Shown here: positions 47,801 to 58,727 of the stretch, piece after piece
How the letters are laid out: every line of letters begins with the position of its first letter
Position numbering within the stretch: position 1 is the stretch's first letter
Assembly: GCA_018105865.1 (NCBI GenBank)
Contig: CM030856.1
Coordinates: 7,750,653-7,814,652 of the forward strand
Length of the DNA stretch: 64,000 nt
Source of the DNA: Metaphire vulgaris
Lineage: Eukaryota > Annelida > Clitellata > Crassiclitellata > Megascolecidae
Direction: 5' to 3'
Notes under the pieces: model-generated
What the model was told of the DNA's origin: nothing
What the model saw: the letters and a program-made list of their open reading frames with translations, nothing else
The model's database searches: none
Made by a program: the position numbers and the translations under genes

Positions 47801-47946
47801 GCATTCGACACTCGGACTATTTTCGACGGTGTATCCGTGGCACAGTTTGCTTCACCGTCCCTGTCCAACGTCTTCCTGTACATGTTCTGCGCAAATGTCG
47901 ACGCGTTTGTTGCAAAAATCAAGAACACTGCCAGAATTCTTTGCAT
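44803..47946 (-). CDS. Lectin gene C: secreted PAN + fibrinogen-domain protein, apparently intact
   Basis: Four exons in phase throughout, 1071 nt, 356 aa. 47632-47946: signal peptide MQRILAVFLIFATNASTFAQ and PAN-like domain (QCAMRCTMRTNCTNF). 47109-47136: 28-nt microexon (acceptor TTTTCAG, donor GCAAGT, so a GC-AG intron). 46396-46682: FReD first half with CGLEERVVN, VIMQRLQGNLNFNRSFVDYK, GDFWIGNEVIYRL. 44803-45243: FReD second half with QWFYADYSTFWID, FSTPDKDSD calcium loop, GWWFDGCWFSCLTC, KLRAARMTIE and an extended tail ending ICARC. The pocket Cys is followed by Trp instead of the usual His, with an extra Cys three residues on. A secreted pattern-recognition lectin is the simplest reading; the ligand is unknown. 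The PAN exon is nearly identical to that of gene B. Confidence 0.85.
45801..46212. mobile_element. Repeat element with GATGCCGGTTTAA / TTAAACCAGCATTG ends
   Basis: GATGCCGGTTTAAAGCG near 45801 and GCATTAAACCAGCATTG near 46212 are imperfect inverted ends. A fragment of the same repeat is at about 46790-46890 (GCTGCCGGTTTAA ... ATATGCGATATTTAG). Class unknown. Confidence 0.5.
46206..46262 (-). pseudogene. Partial duplicate of the FReD first-half exon of gene C
   Basis: TTGAACCTGAACTCCACCAA and GGTGAAATTTACCACT repeat the plus-strand text of 46585-46625 with few changes and then stop. It begins exactly at the end of the repeat element 45801-46212. Confidence 0.7.
46905..47000. repeat. (GATGAC)n-like low-complexity tract
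   Basis: Imperfect GAT/GAC triplets inside an intron of lectin gene C. Confidence 0.85.
47365..47546. mobile_element. MITE of the CAGTGTTTATTCTAG family
   Basis: CAGTGTTTATTCTAGGCC ... GCTAGAATAAACACTG. TTACAGAAT occurs on both sides (9 of 9). It lies in intron 1 of lectin gene C. Confidence 0.93.
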
Positions 47947-48029
47947 AGTTCGAATTAGAACTTCAAAGACTCGAGTCTTGATTATCTCTTCACTACTAGA
48001 TTGTTCGTGTTTTCTCTACTCTATGCAAG

Positions 48030-48033
<4 letters not shown>

Positions 48034-48066
<33 letters not shown>
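48034..48066. repeat. (GA)n microsatellite
   Basis: About 16 GA units upstream of lectin gene C. Confidence 0.95.
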
Positions 48067-48071
<5 letters not shown>

Positions 48072-48435
48072 AGAAAGATATATAGAAAGAAAGAAAACAA
48101 GAGAAAGAGGACGCATTTGCGAAATACCGTACATAAGAAACCAGGCAGCTTGTCAAAGTAATAGAGCAATCGTACATCAAACCCCTTCATTGAATCTCTT
48201 ATGACAACGCCGTTGTGCTTCCAACAAGCCAGAAACAAAATTCTTGGCTGTTACAACTTGCAGCGTTCTTTTTTACAATTTCGCTGTTTCGTTTATAGGC
48301 TACTGCACTAAGTGAATAGAGTTTCACGCATTACTCGCTCAATGTTGCGAGCAATTCGCCATGTATATTTTTTCTGTATTCCCCGGAAAGCGGACGTGCC
48401 ATTCTCACTATCCAATCCGCAAATGGTCCTACAAT

Positions 48436-48709
48436 CAGGGCTTTTTGTGCCGGAACGAGGCGGAACGGCGTTCCGGAAAATCTGAAGACTGGTTTAAGTT
48501 TTTAAAATTGCAACATTAAGTTTTTAAAATAGAACGTTTGAACTATATCTAATTGCCATCTCTTTTTTCAATTTTCTTAACCATACATGTTATTTTTATC
48601 GATGGGCCAATTTAAACAATTGGTATAATAGTACGGCCGCTACGACGCGTTGACAAATTACTGCCGACTATTGCGTTCCGGAAAATAATTTTTTACCTTA
48701 AAAGCCCTG
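48436..48709. mobile_element. hAT MITE (CAGGGCTTTTTGTGCCGG ... AAAAGCCCTG)
   Basis: Inverted ends with GCGTTCCGGAAAAT present in both subterminal regions. Flanks CCTACAAT / CCTACAAA (7 of 8). Confidence 0.9.
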
Positions 48710-49079
48710 CCTACAAACATAGGCTACCTTTACAACATTGGCGTGGCCAGGTTTACATAATAGGGGATGCATTGGCCAGGCTTACATAATAGGAGGATGC
48801 ATTGACGTTTTCAAGTAAAAGAGTGTATGAGCAGAAAATAGATCCTCGTCAAGTAGGTTCTTGACACATTTGCGTATTCTCTTCGATCGTGCTACCTAAC
48901 CTCAACCCCCCCCCAAAAAAAATTTCTCAACGGTTTTGCGCAAATCTCATGACTACACTACAGTAGTTTCAGTCAGAATGGAGGCCCGCCCCCTCTCGTT
49001 CTCCCATCCGGTCCCGTGGCTACGCTAATGCATCTATACAATCCAAGTTTTTACCGCATGCCACTCAAACCATCTATCG

Positions 49080-49195
49080 ATAAACTGAATAGCTTCGTTC
49101 CACAGAGCACCGCTGCGATTTGCAGTATTAACAATAGATTCAAAAGAAGCAATAATGACGCCACTTTCTTTACCAACTGCAACACCGAACTAAGA
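49080..49195 (-). pseudogene. Decayed signal-peptide exon upstream of lectin gene C
   Basis: Minus-strand LLLLLNLLLILQIAAVLCGT then KLFSLSIDG matches the orphan exon at 42654-42872 (ALQGTELFSLTTD) in layout. The start ATG is replaced by TTG. Confidence 0.5.
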
Positions 49196-49199
49196 ACGT

Positions 49200-50900
49200 A
49201 AGTGCTTTCTCGAATTGGGAGGGGGGCAGATCATTACTATAAATTGCTGTCATTGACTGCAGTGCAGCTCTCATATAGCAGCTCTGCAAGTCAAGTATTC
49301 TCTGGCATCGTTCTGAATTGGTCTGCTACACTAAGGAGAAAATATGTTGATGATCGTGCAAACGGTGTAGCCTATTAGGCCTAGTTACTTTCCGTTTATT
49401 TTGTGCAGTGAAAAATACGGTGCAGATCATAGCTAGCCAAGTCCAGTAACTTGACGCAAGTAACAAAGAGTGGCTATTGAAAATTAAGAATAACCATTCA
49501 GTTTCTAATTCAGAATCGATCTTACAGTTCATTAGCGCAGCGGTTCTCAACCCGTGGTCCTCAGCGAAGTCTGATAAAAAGTATATAAACACGCGTACAA
49601 AACTTGATAGTATATAATACATAAATCGCCTCATTCAGTTACAGTAAAACTGCTACAGTACTTTACAGTCTAATAGCTGTACAGGATCAATCTAGTATCC
49701 TTAGTACTTAGGTTTATTTTAAAAGTATTCACACTAGTAGCCATTACTGTCTTCTTCTCGTTCAATTCATTCCATCTACAGTATCAGCCGCTCTATAGCA
49801 CTAAAATGTTTGTATCTCCCAACACATTTCTTAAACAGCTTCATGTTATGTCTTCGGGTTACGTAATACTGTTTTGTTATGAATAACCTTTCTACAGGCA
49901 CGTCCACTTTGTTTAACATAGGTCTACTCCATCCACCTTTCCCACTTTATTGGGGACCGTGGATGGAGTATATAGACTTACACGAAAATCATAAACGATT
50001 TAGGCGAAGGAAAGCGATCTGAAAGTTATGTTTTAGTCTACTATCCATTGTCAGCATAACCAGTAAAAAATAATCCCCCTGAAGCCCCAGGCCCACCATA
50101 AAAATAGGTCCACTGTTTTTAAAGCGACGACCTTTTTTGCTTGTAAGAGATTTTTAGTGAAGGAGGGAAATCAAAATTATGGAAGCGACGACCTTTTTTG
50201 CTAGTCATAGATTTTCAGTGAAGGCAGCGGGACATTTTAAAAGGGACAATTTTCAAATTATGGAAGGGGCGACCTTTTTTACTTCTCAGCCCCCGGCCCA
50301 CTCGGACCCTAATCCGGCCCTGATGACACGGCACTAATAGCCGACAGCAAAGATAAACAATCAATCAATCAATCAATTTCAATTTATTTATCTCTCAAAA
50401 CCAGCATAATAATTTGTGATACATAATGATACAAAAAGAATACTTAACTAACTTATACTAGCAAAAGATCAAAGATTGATTGACAAAGTCGTAAAACAGG
50501 CAGAATAACTAGGATTAAAAATAAATCACAAAAATCCAGTCCGTGATAATTTCCAAAACGAAAGAAACCCTTATCTGTAGTTATATATTAAGTCAGTTTT
50601 CGATTTGTCAAGGGCTTTGGGATCTACTGTACACAGTAATTTATGAGTCAAAATCCTAAGGAAATTATTGAGATGTTTGCTTAGGCTTAAATCACACAGT
50701 ACGCTATTGAGCAGGCGTTCTTTTCAAAGCCTAAAAAGAGCAACGTGTGCATATTTGCAACGTGCATCACTTTAGTTTGCATGTGTCAATTATATTGGTT
50801 TAACTAGCAATCAGCGACGTAGGTGGTATAAGCCATTAATCTGAGGTAGGTTGCCATTACTTTTCCCAGATCCACGTTTTACCTTCGCAGCTTAACGCTG
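49200..50900. other. Gene-free stretch with element fragments
   Basis: 49330-49420 is related to 43200-43400 (GAGAAAAT..GTTGATG.TCGTGCA). A hAT-like terminus at 49537 (CAGCGGTTCTCAACCCGTGG). At 50127, 50186 and 50266 there are three CGACCTTTTTTGCTTGT motifs ahead of a right-hand end ...ATCCGGCCCTG near 50322. Confidence 0.45.
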
Positions 50901-50910
50901 CTCCTCAGTT

Positions 50911-51090
50911 TACCACCGCCCTCTAGCGAGTAAGGCTGAGTCGACCTTAGGGCTCCTGCGGGGAACGAAGAACAGAAAAAGCTGAGAAAGATCCAGGATG
51001 AAATGGAGAAGGAGAGAAAGAAAAAGGAGGAGGAGGAACGAATTGCAAATCTGCTCCATCGTCAAACGCTGTTACCACTCTGCTTACTTC
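50911..51090 (-). mobile_element. Second SINE copy, interrupted by a purine-rich open segment
   Basis: GGCTGAGTCGACCTTAGGGC and TGTTACCACTCTGCTTAC match the two halves of the SINE at 13210-13470. Between them, 50961-51050 encodes on the plus strand an open charged stretch (EEQKKLRKIQDEMEKERKKK) absent from the first copy. Confidence 0.5.
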
Positions 51091-51107
51091 CCGTCCCACT
51101 ACTAACA

Positions 51108-51130
51108 ATAACAACAACAACAACAACAAC

Positions 51131-51212
<82 letters not shown>
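51108..51212. repeat. (AAC)n(AAT)n microsatellite
   Basis: AAC units followed by about 28 AAT units. Confidence 0.96.
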
Positions 51213-51214
<2 letters not shown>

Positions 51215-51404
51215 GTACACCAGTAGCTTATTGCAAACAAAATGCAAAATCAATTAGAAATGTTTTACCTATGTAGGCCTATCTAGAAATGATATAAATG
51301 GAAATAAACTATTAGCAATATTTATTCACGTTGAAATCGTGCAGTTGAGAGATCCTCTTTGGACAGTTAGGCGTCTGTTAAGAAATTTGAGTCATCGGTT
51401 ACAC

Positions 51405-51777
51405 CAGTGCTTCCCAACCTGTGTGCCGCGGCACACAACTGTGCCGCAGCAGCGGTAGAATTGTGCCGTGGCAAAATGCTGGAAAATCAAAATAATAGGC
51501 CCCCTAATGGTGCTGTATTAATCGCTAATTATTAGTTGAATTATATCATGAAATAGTGATAGAAATTGATAAGAAAATATATACTTATGAAGAACGGTAG
51601 TCAATATTGTACTGTATACTAGACTACTAGAGTATAATATTTAGTACTTGTACTAGTTGTAGGCCTATACAAATGCTTCATTTAAAAATGAAATGTGTGC
51701 ATTTCGGCTGCAGTGTGCCGTTGACTGTATGTTTCTTGGATGGTGTGCCGTGGCTGGAAAGAGTTTGGCAAGCACTG
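51405..51777. mobile_element. hAT MITE (CAGTGCTTCCCAACC ... GTTTGGCAAGCACTG)
   Basis: Inverted ends with GTGTGCCG(C/T)GGC words in both subterminal regions. Flanks GGTTACAC / AGTTACAC (7 of 8). Confidence 0.9.
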
Positions 51778-51865
51778 AGTTACACTGTTCTGGATTATCG
51801 GAATCATAAACAGTTCTCAATATGACTGCGTATTAACACGAGTCTCTTGCTAACAGAGCTTTTAC

Positions 51866-52009
51866 CGTCTGCAGTAAAGCTGTTGAACAGTTGACCGTTT
51901 GCTGCTGCGGAAACCAGAGTTGAATTCCAGTTGATGACAATTGATTCACATATTTCGTCGTTTCCAGAGATTAAATCCAACGGAACATAAGGACTACTGG
52001 TTGGGAATT
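51866..52009 (-). CDS. Candidate internal exon of a further secreted-protein gene
   Basis: A 144-nt open segment between a good acceptor (TTTTGCACAG) and a donor (GTAAAA): EFPTSSPYVPLDLISGNDEI, CESIVINWNSTLV. Its start resembles the PTSP stretch opening the FN2-like exon of gene A. It contains one Cys and a possible N-glycosylation site. No partner exons were found, so this is only a candidate. Confidence 0.35.
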
Positions 52010-52061
52010 CTGTGCAAAATGAAAAGCCTAAATTAACAGCTTCCATTCTCACTGCTATAGG

Positions 52062-52310
52062 CAGTGGCGGTTCCAGGAATTCCTGGTGGGGAGGGGTGAA
52101 AAAATTATAGGAAGCTGGTGGGGGATGCGAAGTGAAGAAGAATAAAAGAAAAGAGAGGAAAAGGTAATTGTTAGTGTTTTGCCCACTAAATGTCAATAAA
52201 CTTTGCCAAAAAGGACTTACCAGAAAATAGGTTGACAAGCAGAAAAAGGTCACCCGAAACCCTGTGGGGGTGGTGCATCCCCAGTCATCAACATGGTTGA
52301 ACCGTCACCG
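52062..52310. mobile_element. hAT MITE (CAGTGGCGGTTCC ... GGTTGAACCGTCACCG)
   Basis: Flanks GCTATAGG / GCCATAGG (7 of 8). It contains a GACAAGCAGAAAAAGGTC motif near 52230. Confidence 0.88.
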
Positions 52311-52821
52311 GCCATAGGCATACATTTAAAGTATTGTCAATAATCATCACACTATTATTTTCAAAACTCTTAGTAGTTTATTACAATTTGTAGGCCTATA
52401 TATGTCGTGAGAACGACATATCTAAAAAGTAGAAATCAAAATGGAATATCAACACATTGAAATGGTCTAACAAAAGCATTGTGTTCGTTGTCACTGATAT
52501 TTTTGCTGAATTATAAAAGGAATTAGTCCCGTGAAATAGGCCTGAACAGAATGCATGCACCGACCTTATGATGAGCATCTCTGAAACGCTTTGAAAGTCT
52601 AAACGAAAACATACAGTATACAAACAGAAGCGCAGCTTTAACTAACTAATTAAATAACTTCTACAGCGCCATATTAGTATTGCATTTGGCATAACTAGGA
52701 GCTCCGAAATAGAATCGCAATCCGGCTGGTGCAGATTTAATACGACAGCACGATTTTGTATTTCTTTTAATGGAGTAGGCCTATAGGCAATAGAGAACAT
52801 TTAGATTTCGAGTCTTGATCG

Positions 52822-53041
52822 CAGGGCCGCCGAGAGAAATTCCGGGCCCCGGAACAAACAAATTTGCGGGCCCTTAAGAAAAATTTATCGTCTCCAAAAA
52901 ACCCGACAAGCAAAAAACGTTCTCAACTCTCCAAACACAGCCTGACAAGCAAAAAACCTCATCCTCACCGGATCTGGGCCCCTGAAAACTCCATTGGCCC
53001 CGGTACAATGTACTAGCTGCACCCCCCTCTCCTCAGGCCTG
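52822..53041. mobile_element. hAT MITE, sister of 24407-24799
   Basis: Starts CAGGGCCGCCGAGAG, ends CCTCAGGCCTG. Flanks CTTGATCG / CTTGGTCG (7 of 8). Two GACAAGCAAAAAAC motifs with AACTCTCCAAA next to the first, as in the 39-bp array. Confidence 0.9.
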
Positions 53042-53945
53042 CTTGGTCGAAAGGTCATGAGAGATTCAGGAGGAACGGTTAAGTGCTAGAAGTGAATTGC
53101 GCAAGATAGGCCTTGCCAGTACAATGCCCACTGCCCAGAGTGGTGCGAATGTGCGGTATTCGAAGAGCTAAAGCATCTGAAGACCTTGTCAAGTGTTAAT
53201 GATCCTAAGTATAGGAAGCAAGGAATGGAGATATTACGGCTGGTTCAAATGTAGCACCTTGTGGATCTTGCAGATAAGTAAATAGGTTTTATGCCGGTCC
53301 AATGTCTGACAGGTAAGTGATTTGAGCACAGGAATGACATGAGCGTATTTAGGCGATTTTGTAGGCATGATGACTCGAACAAGAGACTTCTGTATTATTT
53401 GAAAGCGCTAAAGAGAGAATTTGGAGATGTCTGTAAAGATGTTTACAGTAGTTTGGCTACTTAGTTTTAGAGCTTCAGCAGATTGAAAATATCGTATTTT
53501 CTCTTTTGAAAAAGCAGCAGGACATTAGCATGTAACAAATGAGTTTGAATTATAAGCAAAGGCATTAATTGGTTTGTGGTCTGAGGCGTCCCCGATGAAC
53601 ACCTATGTGTTTGAAACGGACGATAAAATTAATTTGAAGAATTTTGAATTAATATGTATGGTGAATTGCATGACTGGTTTTTACATTTTATATACCAAGC
53701 ATTTAGCTATAGGCAAGCGATAATATAGGCCTATCAATGCAAGAGCAAAAGCGTAATTAAAATGCAGTATCTATTGAGATGTCTCACGATCACTTATGGA
53801 TCCACTTTCCACATTGTTACCCCGATCAAATATTCTGAAATGAAGATAATGTATGATTCCCCAACAGTGAATATACGAGGATACGAAGAACATACTGACG
53901 ATTAGCTGACAGAAAGACGGATTGGCAAATGGAGGAATAACATGA

Positions 53946-54151
53946 GCGCCCGCACATTAGGGCAGGAGGGGGCACTTACCCCCTGGAAAATGCAAATACC
54001 AATATTTCGCATTGAAATTTAAAAACCTTGCTAAAATATTAATCGTGACCATTGTGTTAAAATGTGTTTTGCCCCTCCTGGAAAAACTTGTGACTTAATC
54101 GTGACCATTGTGCTAAAACGTGTTTGCCTTTCCTCGAAAAATTTATGTGGG
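53946..54151. mobile_element. MITE-like dispersed repeat
   Basis: Shares AATGCAAATACCAATATTTC and CGTGACCATTGTGTTAAAAT with the inverted copy at 61768-61930. The CCATTGTG.TAAAA.GTGTTT block is duplicated inside this copy. Ends are only roughly inverted. Confidence 0.65.
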
Positions 54152-55126
54152 TGTCCATGATGGATAGACAGATGGACTGATGAATAGATAATTGAAAAGA
54201 TAGATCGCGATTTAGAGTAATAGAGATTAAGAGAGCAAAGATGAAAGAGTGAGCAAAAGAGTCAGTTGTGAGCAATAACTCAAGATTAACTGACATATAT
54301 ATCTAGCTTGTTGGTGCTCTTATCATCATGAGCCTGCACTTTTCTGTTGCGATTAAGTTAAACGACATTGAACTGTACATTCGACAGATGCTGCTGTCTT
54401 CTGCGAGCAGACTGCAATGAAGACAGTTTTCATATTCGCTACATCTTCTTGCACAGTCCAGATGGGACCTCACCTTTGCGTCTCCAATTAATTGGTTTAG
54501 TATAGGCCTAAGACAAATCTGGACACCAGTTCTGCTTCAGCATTGCGAAGCGCTGCCGCACAACCTGACCAGCCAATTCGTGCAGAACGCAAGATACGCA
54601 GAATAGCCATAATATCTGGCGTTCGTCTTGAAAACGAAAATGCTGGATTCTAGACAGTTGCATTTCCTAGTAGTTGTATCGGTAATCTTATCAACTACGT
54701 GAATTTGTCGTTACATTTGATGCTTGGTGCCAAACTATTGCTCAACTGCTTCTATAATATCATGCCCGTGGCTTTATAACTGTAATTTGTCGCGCGTGCA
54801 TTTGTCTGTCGCGTTTCAATTACGGGACCCTCAAACTTCCACTCATTGGCGTGCATAGACTGCATGGTTGATGCCCGGAACCAACTTATCCAATGTAAAT
54901 TGGCATTTTCCTAATTTTCCGGTGAACAAATCTTGACGAGCAAACAAACGTCGAAAACAAAGGTAGGCCTACACCCCTACTTATAGGTCTTTTACCATCG
55001 TATAAAGCACGACTCCATAATCTTATGTATTTATACTCTCGATTCAGGCGCGCGCAGTTTTAACAGTTATTCCCAGACCTCGAACCGGACGAGAGTTAGC
55101 CACACAATTTTCTAATGTCTCAGGAC

Positions 55127-55127
<1 letters not shown>

Positions 55128-55223
<96 letters not shown>

Positions 55224-55238
55224 GCTTATAAATGAGGG

Positions 55239-55277
<39 letters not shown>
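55128..55277. repeat. (AT)n microsatellites
   Basis: Two (AT)n runs separated by a short ACTGTAGGCTTATAAATGAG spacer. Confidence 0.96.
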
Positions 55278-55280
<3 letters not shown>

Positions 55281-56734
55281 ATATTTTGTGGCAAATAGTC
55301 TTTACATGTGTGCATACAATCAGTAGGGCCTACCTCTCTTTTGTTGTGATAGATGTGATATTGTTATATGTGATGAGGTTCAAAATATAAGTACAATGAA
55401 GAATATTGACGACACAATACGCGACTGTCACTGTGGCACAATCACACATGCACTCCATAATGAAAAAAATATTTGCTACCGCTTCGTGTATAGGGGCCTA
55501 TGTGTAGTCTACCCGCGACGATATAATGTCATTCGTTAAAAACGGTAAGTTATACTACGTCGCTTCGCTTGAAAGGTAGAATAAGTAAAAGTAAAGTAAA
55601 ATCTCGTTAACTTCTATAGCGCTTTCAAAAGAAGCACCGAAGTAGCTCCTTATTCCTATGCGCTTAATCTCAAAATAGAAAGGTAGAATAGGCCCCTATA
55701 GTGCATGTAAATATAATTAGTGCAGCTTTGTTTGAAAGACTTTGATCAATTTAAAACCAAACATTGCAATGAATTGTCAACATGTGGTATTTCCACACGT
55801 CAATTGTGTACATCAGTGCTATAGAAACCAAACGGTAGAAATGACTTTGAATGCTATGGTTGGACAGCAACTTAAACTGGTGTTGTGAACGAAGAGCAAA
55901 CGAATTGGCAATAATAGATTCTCGCATCAATGGAAACTAACAGTCAGAAAAGGCTCCGTGGCGATCAATGGTAGGCCTATATGGCAATTCAGTAGGCACA
56001 ACACAATTTTAAAGGTATTTTACTGTAGCTGCAACGAATATCATAAAAGTATCTCTACCATCAATAAACCCAGTGTTGGAGTTGTGAAATTTGAGCTGGG
56101 GGGTTGAGGACTGAAATTCAATGAATGACAGAGACTGCATGTACCCGAAATGCGATTTTTGGGAGGGTTGCAAAGTTAGCTGGGGGGTTCAACCCTCCCC
56201 CAACCTTTCCGGCAACTTCAATCCTGTAATAAACCTTAAGTGTGACCAGTGTTTACTCCATCTAACCGCGACGAGTCTATTCTCTTTCTTTTCTCTTGGC
56301 GCTGATTCGAATCGGTATAGCGGAGAGTAATTGCATTTTTCAGTTTGCTTGACAATACGTCGTAGAACAAATGCCACAATAATCCCTGGCTTCACACATT
56401 TTAAGATTTGGTTTAACAAAGTTGAACGTGTTTGGATGTTTCTAAAGTTTCTAGATTTCGGATAGTCCGTTAGGTTCCACAATAAAATACGCGTACCAGG
56501 CCTATGCGTAGTTTATGTTCAGTAATAAAGTACGCGTATTGTGCGCAAAAATACGTTGTACGAGTAGGCCTATGTGGCGTCTAGACGACGTTCAAACAGC
56601 ATATAATTGCAAAGCCCGATCACAGCTACAGATTTGTTTCATGTCAAATATTCCACGCTGTCTGTAGAGGCGCTCAAAAAATCATCAATGGAAATCAAAT
56701 TTAAGACAAGGATATCTATCAGATTTCGAAAACG

Positions 56735-56775
<41 letters not shown>

Positions 56776-57205
56776 CTAAATAACTGTTGAAAATTTTTGA
56801 CCAACTAAAGAGGATAGGTCACGACTTGTCATCGGCTTGTCCATAGGCGGATTTAAAGTTTAATATTTGGGTAGGCTAGCAATGCCTAGCATGGAGGTCT
56901 AGGGGTGCTATCCAGCACGGGTGCAGCACGCGTGCCATCCAGCACACGTGCCATCCGGCACGCAACAGACCTGGTGTTGATGGAAAAAACATTTTGTTTT
57001 GTTTTGGTGGGATTAGTTGGATAGGCTTACGACGTAAGCCTACCCTAGCCTTTAATAAAATCCGCCTATGGGCTTGTCTCTCTTTTGGCACTTCACTGAT
57101 TCTAATAGGCCATACAGGCTTTTCATTCTACTGCATGGCGATCTTACTGCAATCTTTGATAACCACCGCCCGTTCCGGAAACGCATCGATTCTGTCTGTC
57201 GTTCT

Positions 57206-57563
57206 CAGTGGCGTCTTCAAGAATTCTTGGTTGGAGATGCAATGCATTTCTAGGAAGTTGGCGGGGGATGCAATAATTTTTTTCTAGGAAGATGGCACGA
57301 CTTAATTGTAGGGGGGGCCCGGTCGCGGTAAACCGTGTGGAATAAATCCCGAAAAAGGTTGAAAAGCAGAAACACGTCATTAGCAGTTTACCCGACTAAA
57401 CACAACCGAAAGAGGTTGACAAACAAAAAAGGGAAAACAGGTCATTAGCAGAGTTGAGTTTTGGCGCTTTGCCGACTAAACTCTGCCTGGAAAAGTCTGA
57501 CAAGCAAAACAAAGGCTGGTGGAGGATGCATCCCCAGTCATCCCCAACGTGGAACCGCCTCTG
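57206..57563. mobile_element. hAT MITE (CAGTGGCGTCTTCAAG ... GTGGAACCGCCTCTG)
   Basis: Flanks GTCGTTCT / GTCATTCT (7 of 8). Three AAGCA(G/A)AA-type motifs with GGTCATTAGCAG lie at 57360-57510. Right-end words GATGCATCCCCAGTCATCCC recur in the element at 52062. Confidence 0.88.
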
Positions 57564-57599
57564 GTCATTCTGCTCACCACAATAATACTTAGAACACAG

Positions 57600-57780
57600 C
57601 CAGGCCCATGCAGAATCCGGCAACTGAACTCATTTCTGTTTCTAATGCTTTGATATCTAGTCGTCTGCACCATTGCAACTCGCTCGGCACTGGAATTTCC
57701 AAATCGAATCTTTACCGCCTGCAGATATATTTCAAGACTCACTGGCCAATCACTGGAACAGCCAAATATGAGCCTATTGC
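57600..57780 (+). mobile_element. Short CR1-like LINE fragment
   Basis: Plus-strand frame reads ALISSRLHHCNSLGTGISKS then LYRLQIYF, a degraded form of the SRLDYCNSLL...LxRLQ block of CR1/L2 LINEs. Confidence 0.65.
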
Positions 57781-57866
57781 AATTGTTTAAAAAAAACACT
57801 TCACTGTCTGCCTACCAAACAAAAGATATAGATTGTAGGGCTTAATCAATGTCTCCTTCATATAGG

Positions 57867-58500
57867 CAGTGTTAGGAGTGATCTTAGATCAAAAGATCAA
57901 AGATCACGATCTAAGATCACAATTCATGATCTTTGATCTTGATCACTTTTTACTAGTGATCTTTGACTCTGATTTTAAATCACTTTTTCGGTGATTTTGA
58001 TCTTTATTATCAACAGAAGATCAAAGATCAAATTATACGTATTTTCCCAACTAAGTCAATCAATCAACGAACTTCTATGAGTATTGAGTAAAATGGCGGA
58101 CAAATCAAGCATTCGGACCTCAATGATCATGTTAGTGCAGCCGGTGCAGATGATGAGGATTTTGGGTATGGCCCTGACATTAGTACTGGCACTGCCACTG
58201 GGACTCAGAGGGGAGGCTTGCTCAGTTACAACTGGTCGTGAAAATGCAGTCAAGATAGGCCTAGAGGTCATGCACTACCCGAATAACCCAAATAAGGAAC
58301 TTTCTAGCTTGTTTAGCATACCCACATGTCAAGGCAGCATTTGTGAAATATAACACAACCCTGCCATCTTCTGCGCCTGTCGAAAGACTTTAAAATTTTA
58401 GTATTGGAGGTTTGATAGCTACACCGCGAAGAAACAGGTTGTCTGACGCAACGTTTGAGCGTCTGCTCATGCTGAAAATGAATTGCCGTGTTCAACACTG
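57867..58500 (+). mobile_element. hAT transposon remnant with C-terminal dimerisation (hATC) domain
   Basis: A left-end-like CAGTGTTAGGAGTGATC is followed by dense AGATCAAAGATC palindromes (subterminal repeats). An open segment then reads EVMHYPNNPNKELSSLFSIP, VKYNTTLPSSAPVERL and, after a stop/frameshift, GGLIATPRRNRLSDATFERL. The PSSAPVERLF and LSD..FE.L blocks define the hATC domain. The catalytic core is absent and the frame is broken. No target duplication found. Confidence 0.8.
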
Positions 58501-58727
58501 ACTGTGAACTGACAGTTAGTTGCTAAAATTGTCTTGAACTGTTTTCAGTTGTGTTAGTAACTTAATTAGTATTACAAAAGTTTACATGCATCGTACAGTG
58601 GACATTTGTATCGTTATCATACGTGACACGTCATACATGATATAATAACCCAATCAACACAGTTTGTTGGCCCTATCATATGGCCAATGAATTTTTTTTT
58701 GAGGGGCCAATGTCAATAATTGCTATT

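Larger units (their letters stand above)
53042..57205. other. Gene-free stretch with repeats
   Basis: Holds a MITE-like repeat at 53946-54151 (CGCCCGCACATTAGGGCAGG ... TTTATGTGGGTG, inverted copy at 61768-61930), (AT)n runs at 55128-55217, 55240-55277 and 56736-56774, and the dispersed AGTAAAGTAAA...TATAGCGCTTTC module at 55590-55690. No supported coding exon. Confidence 0.55.
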
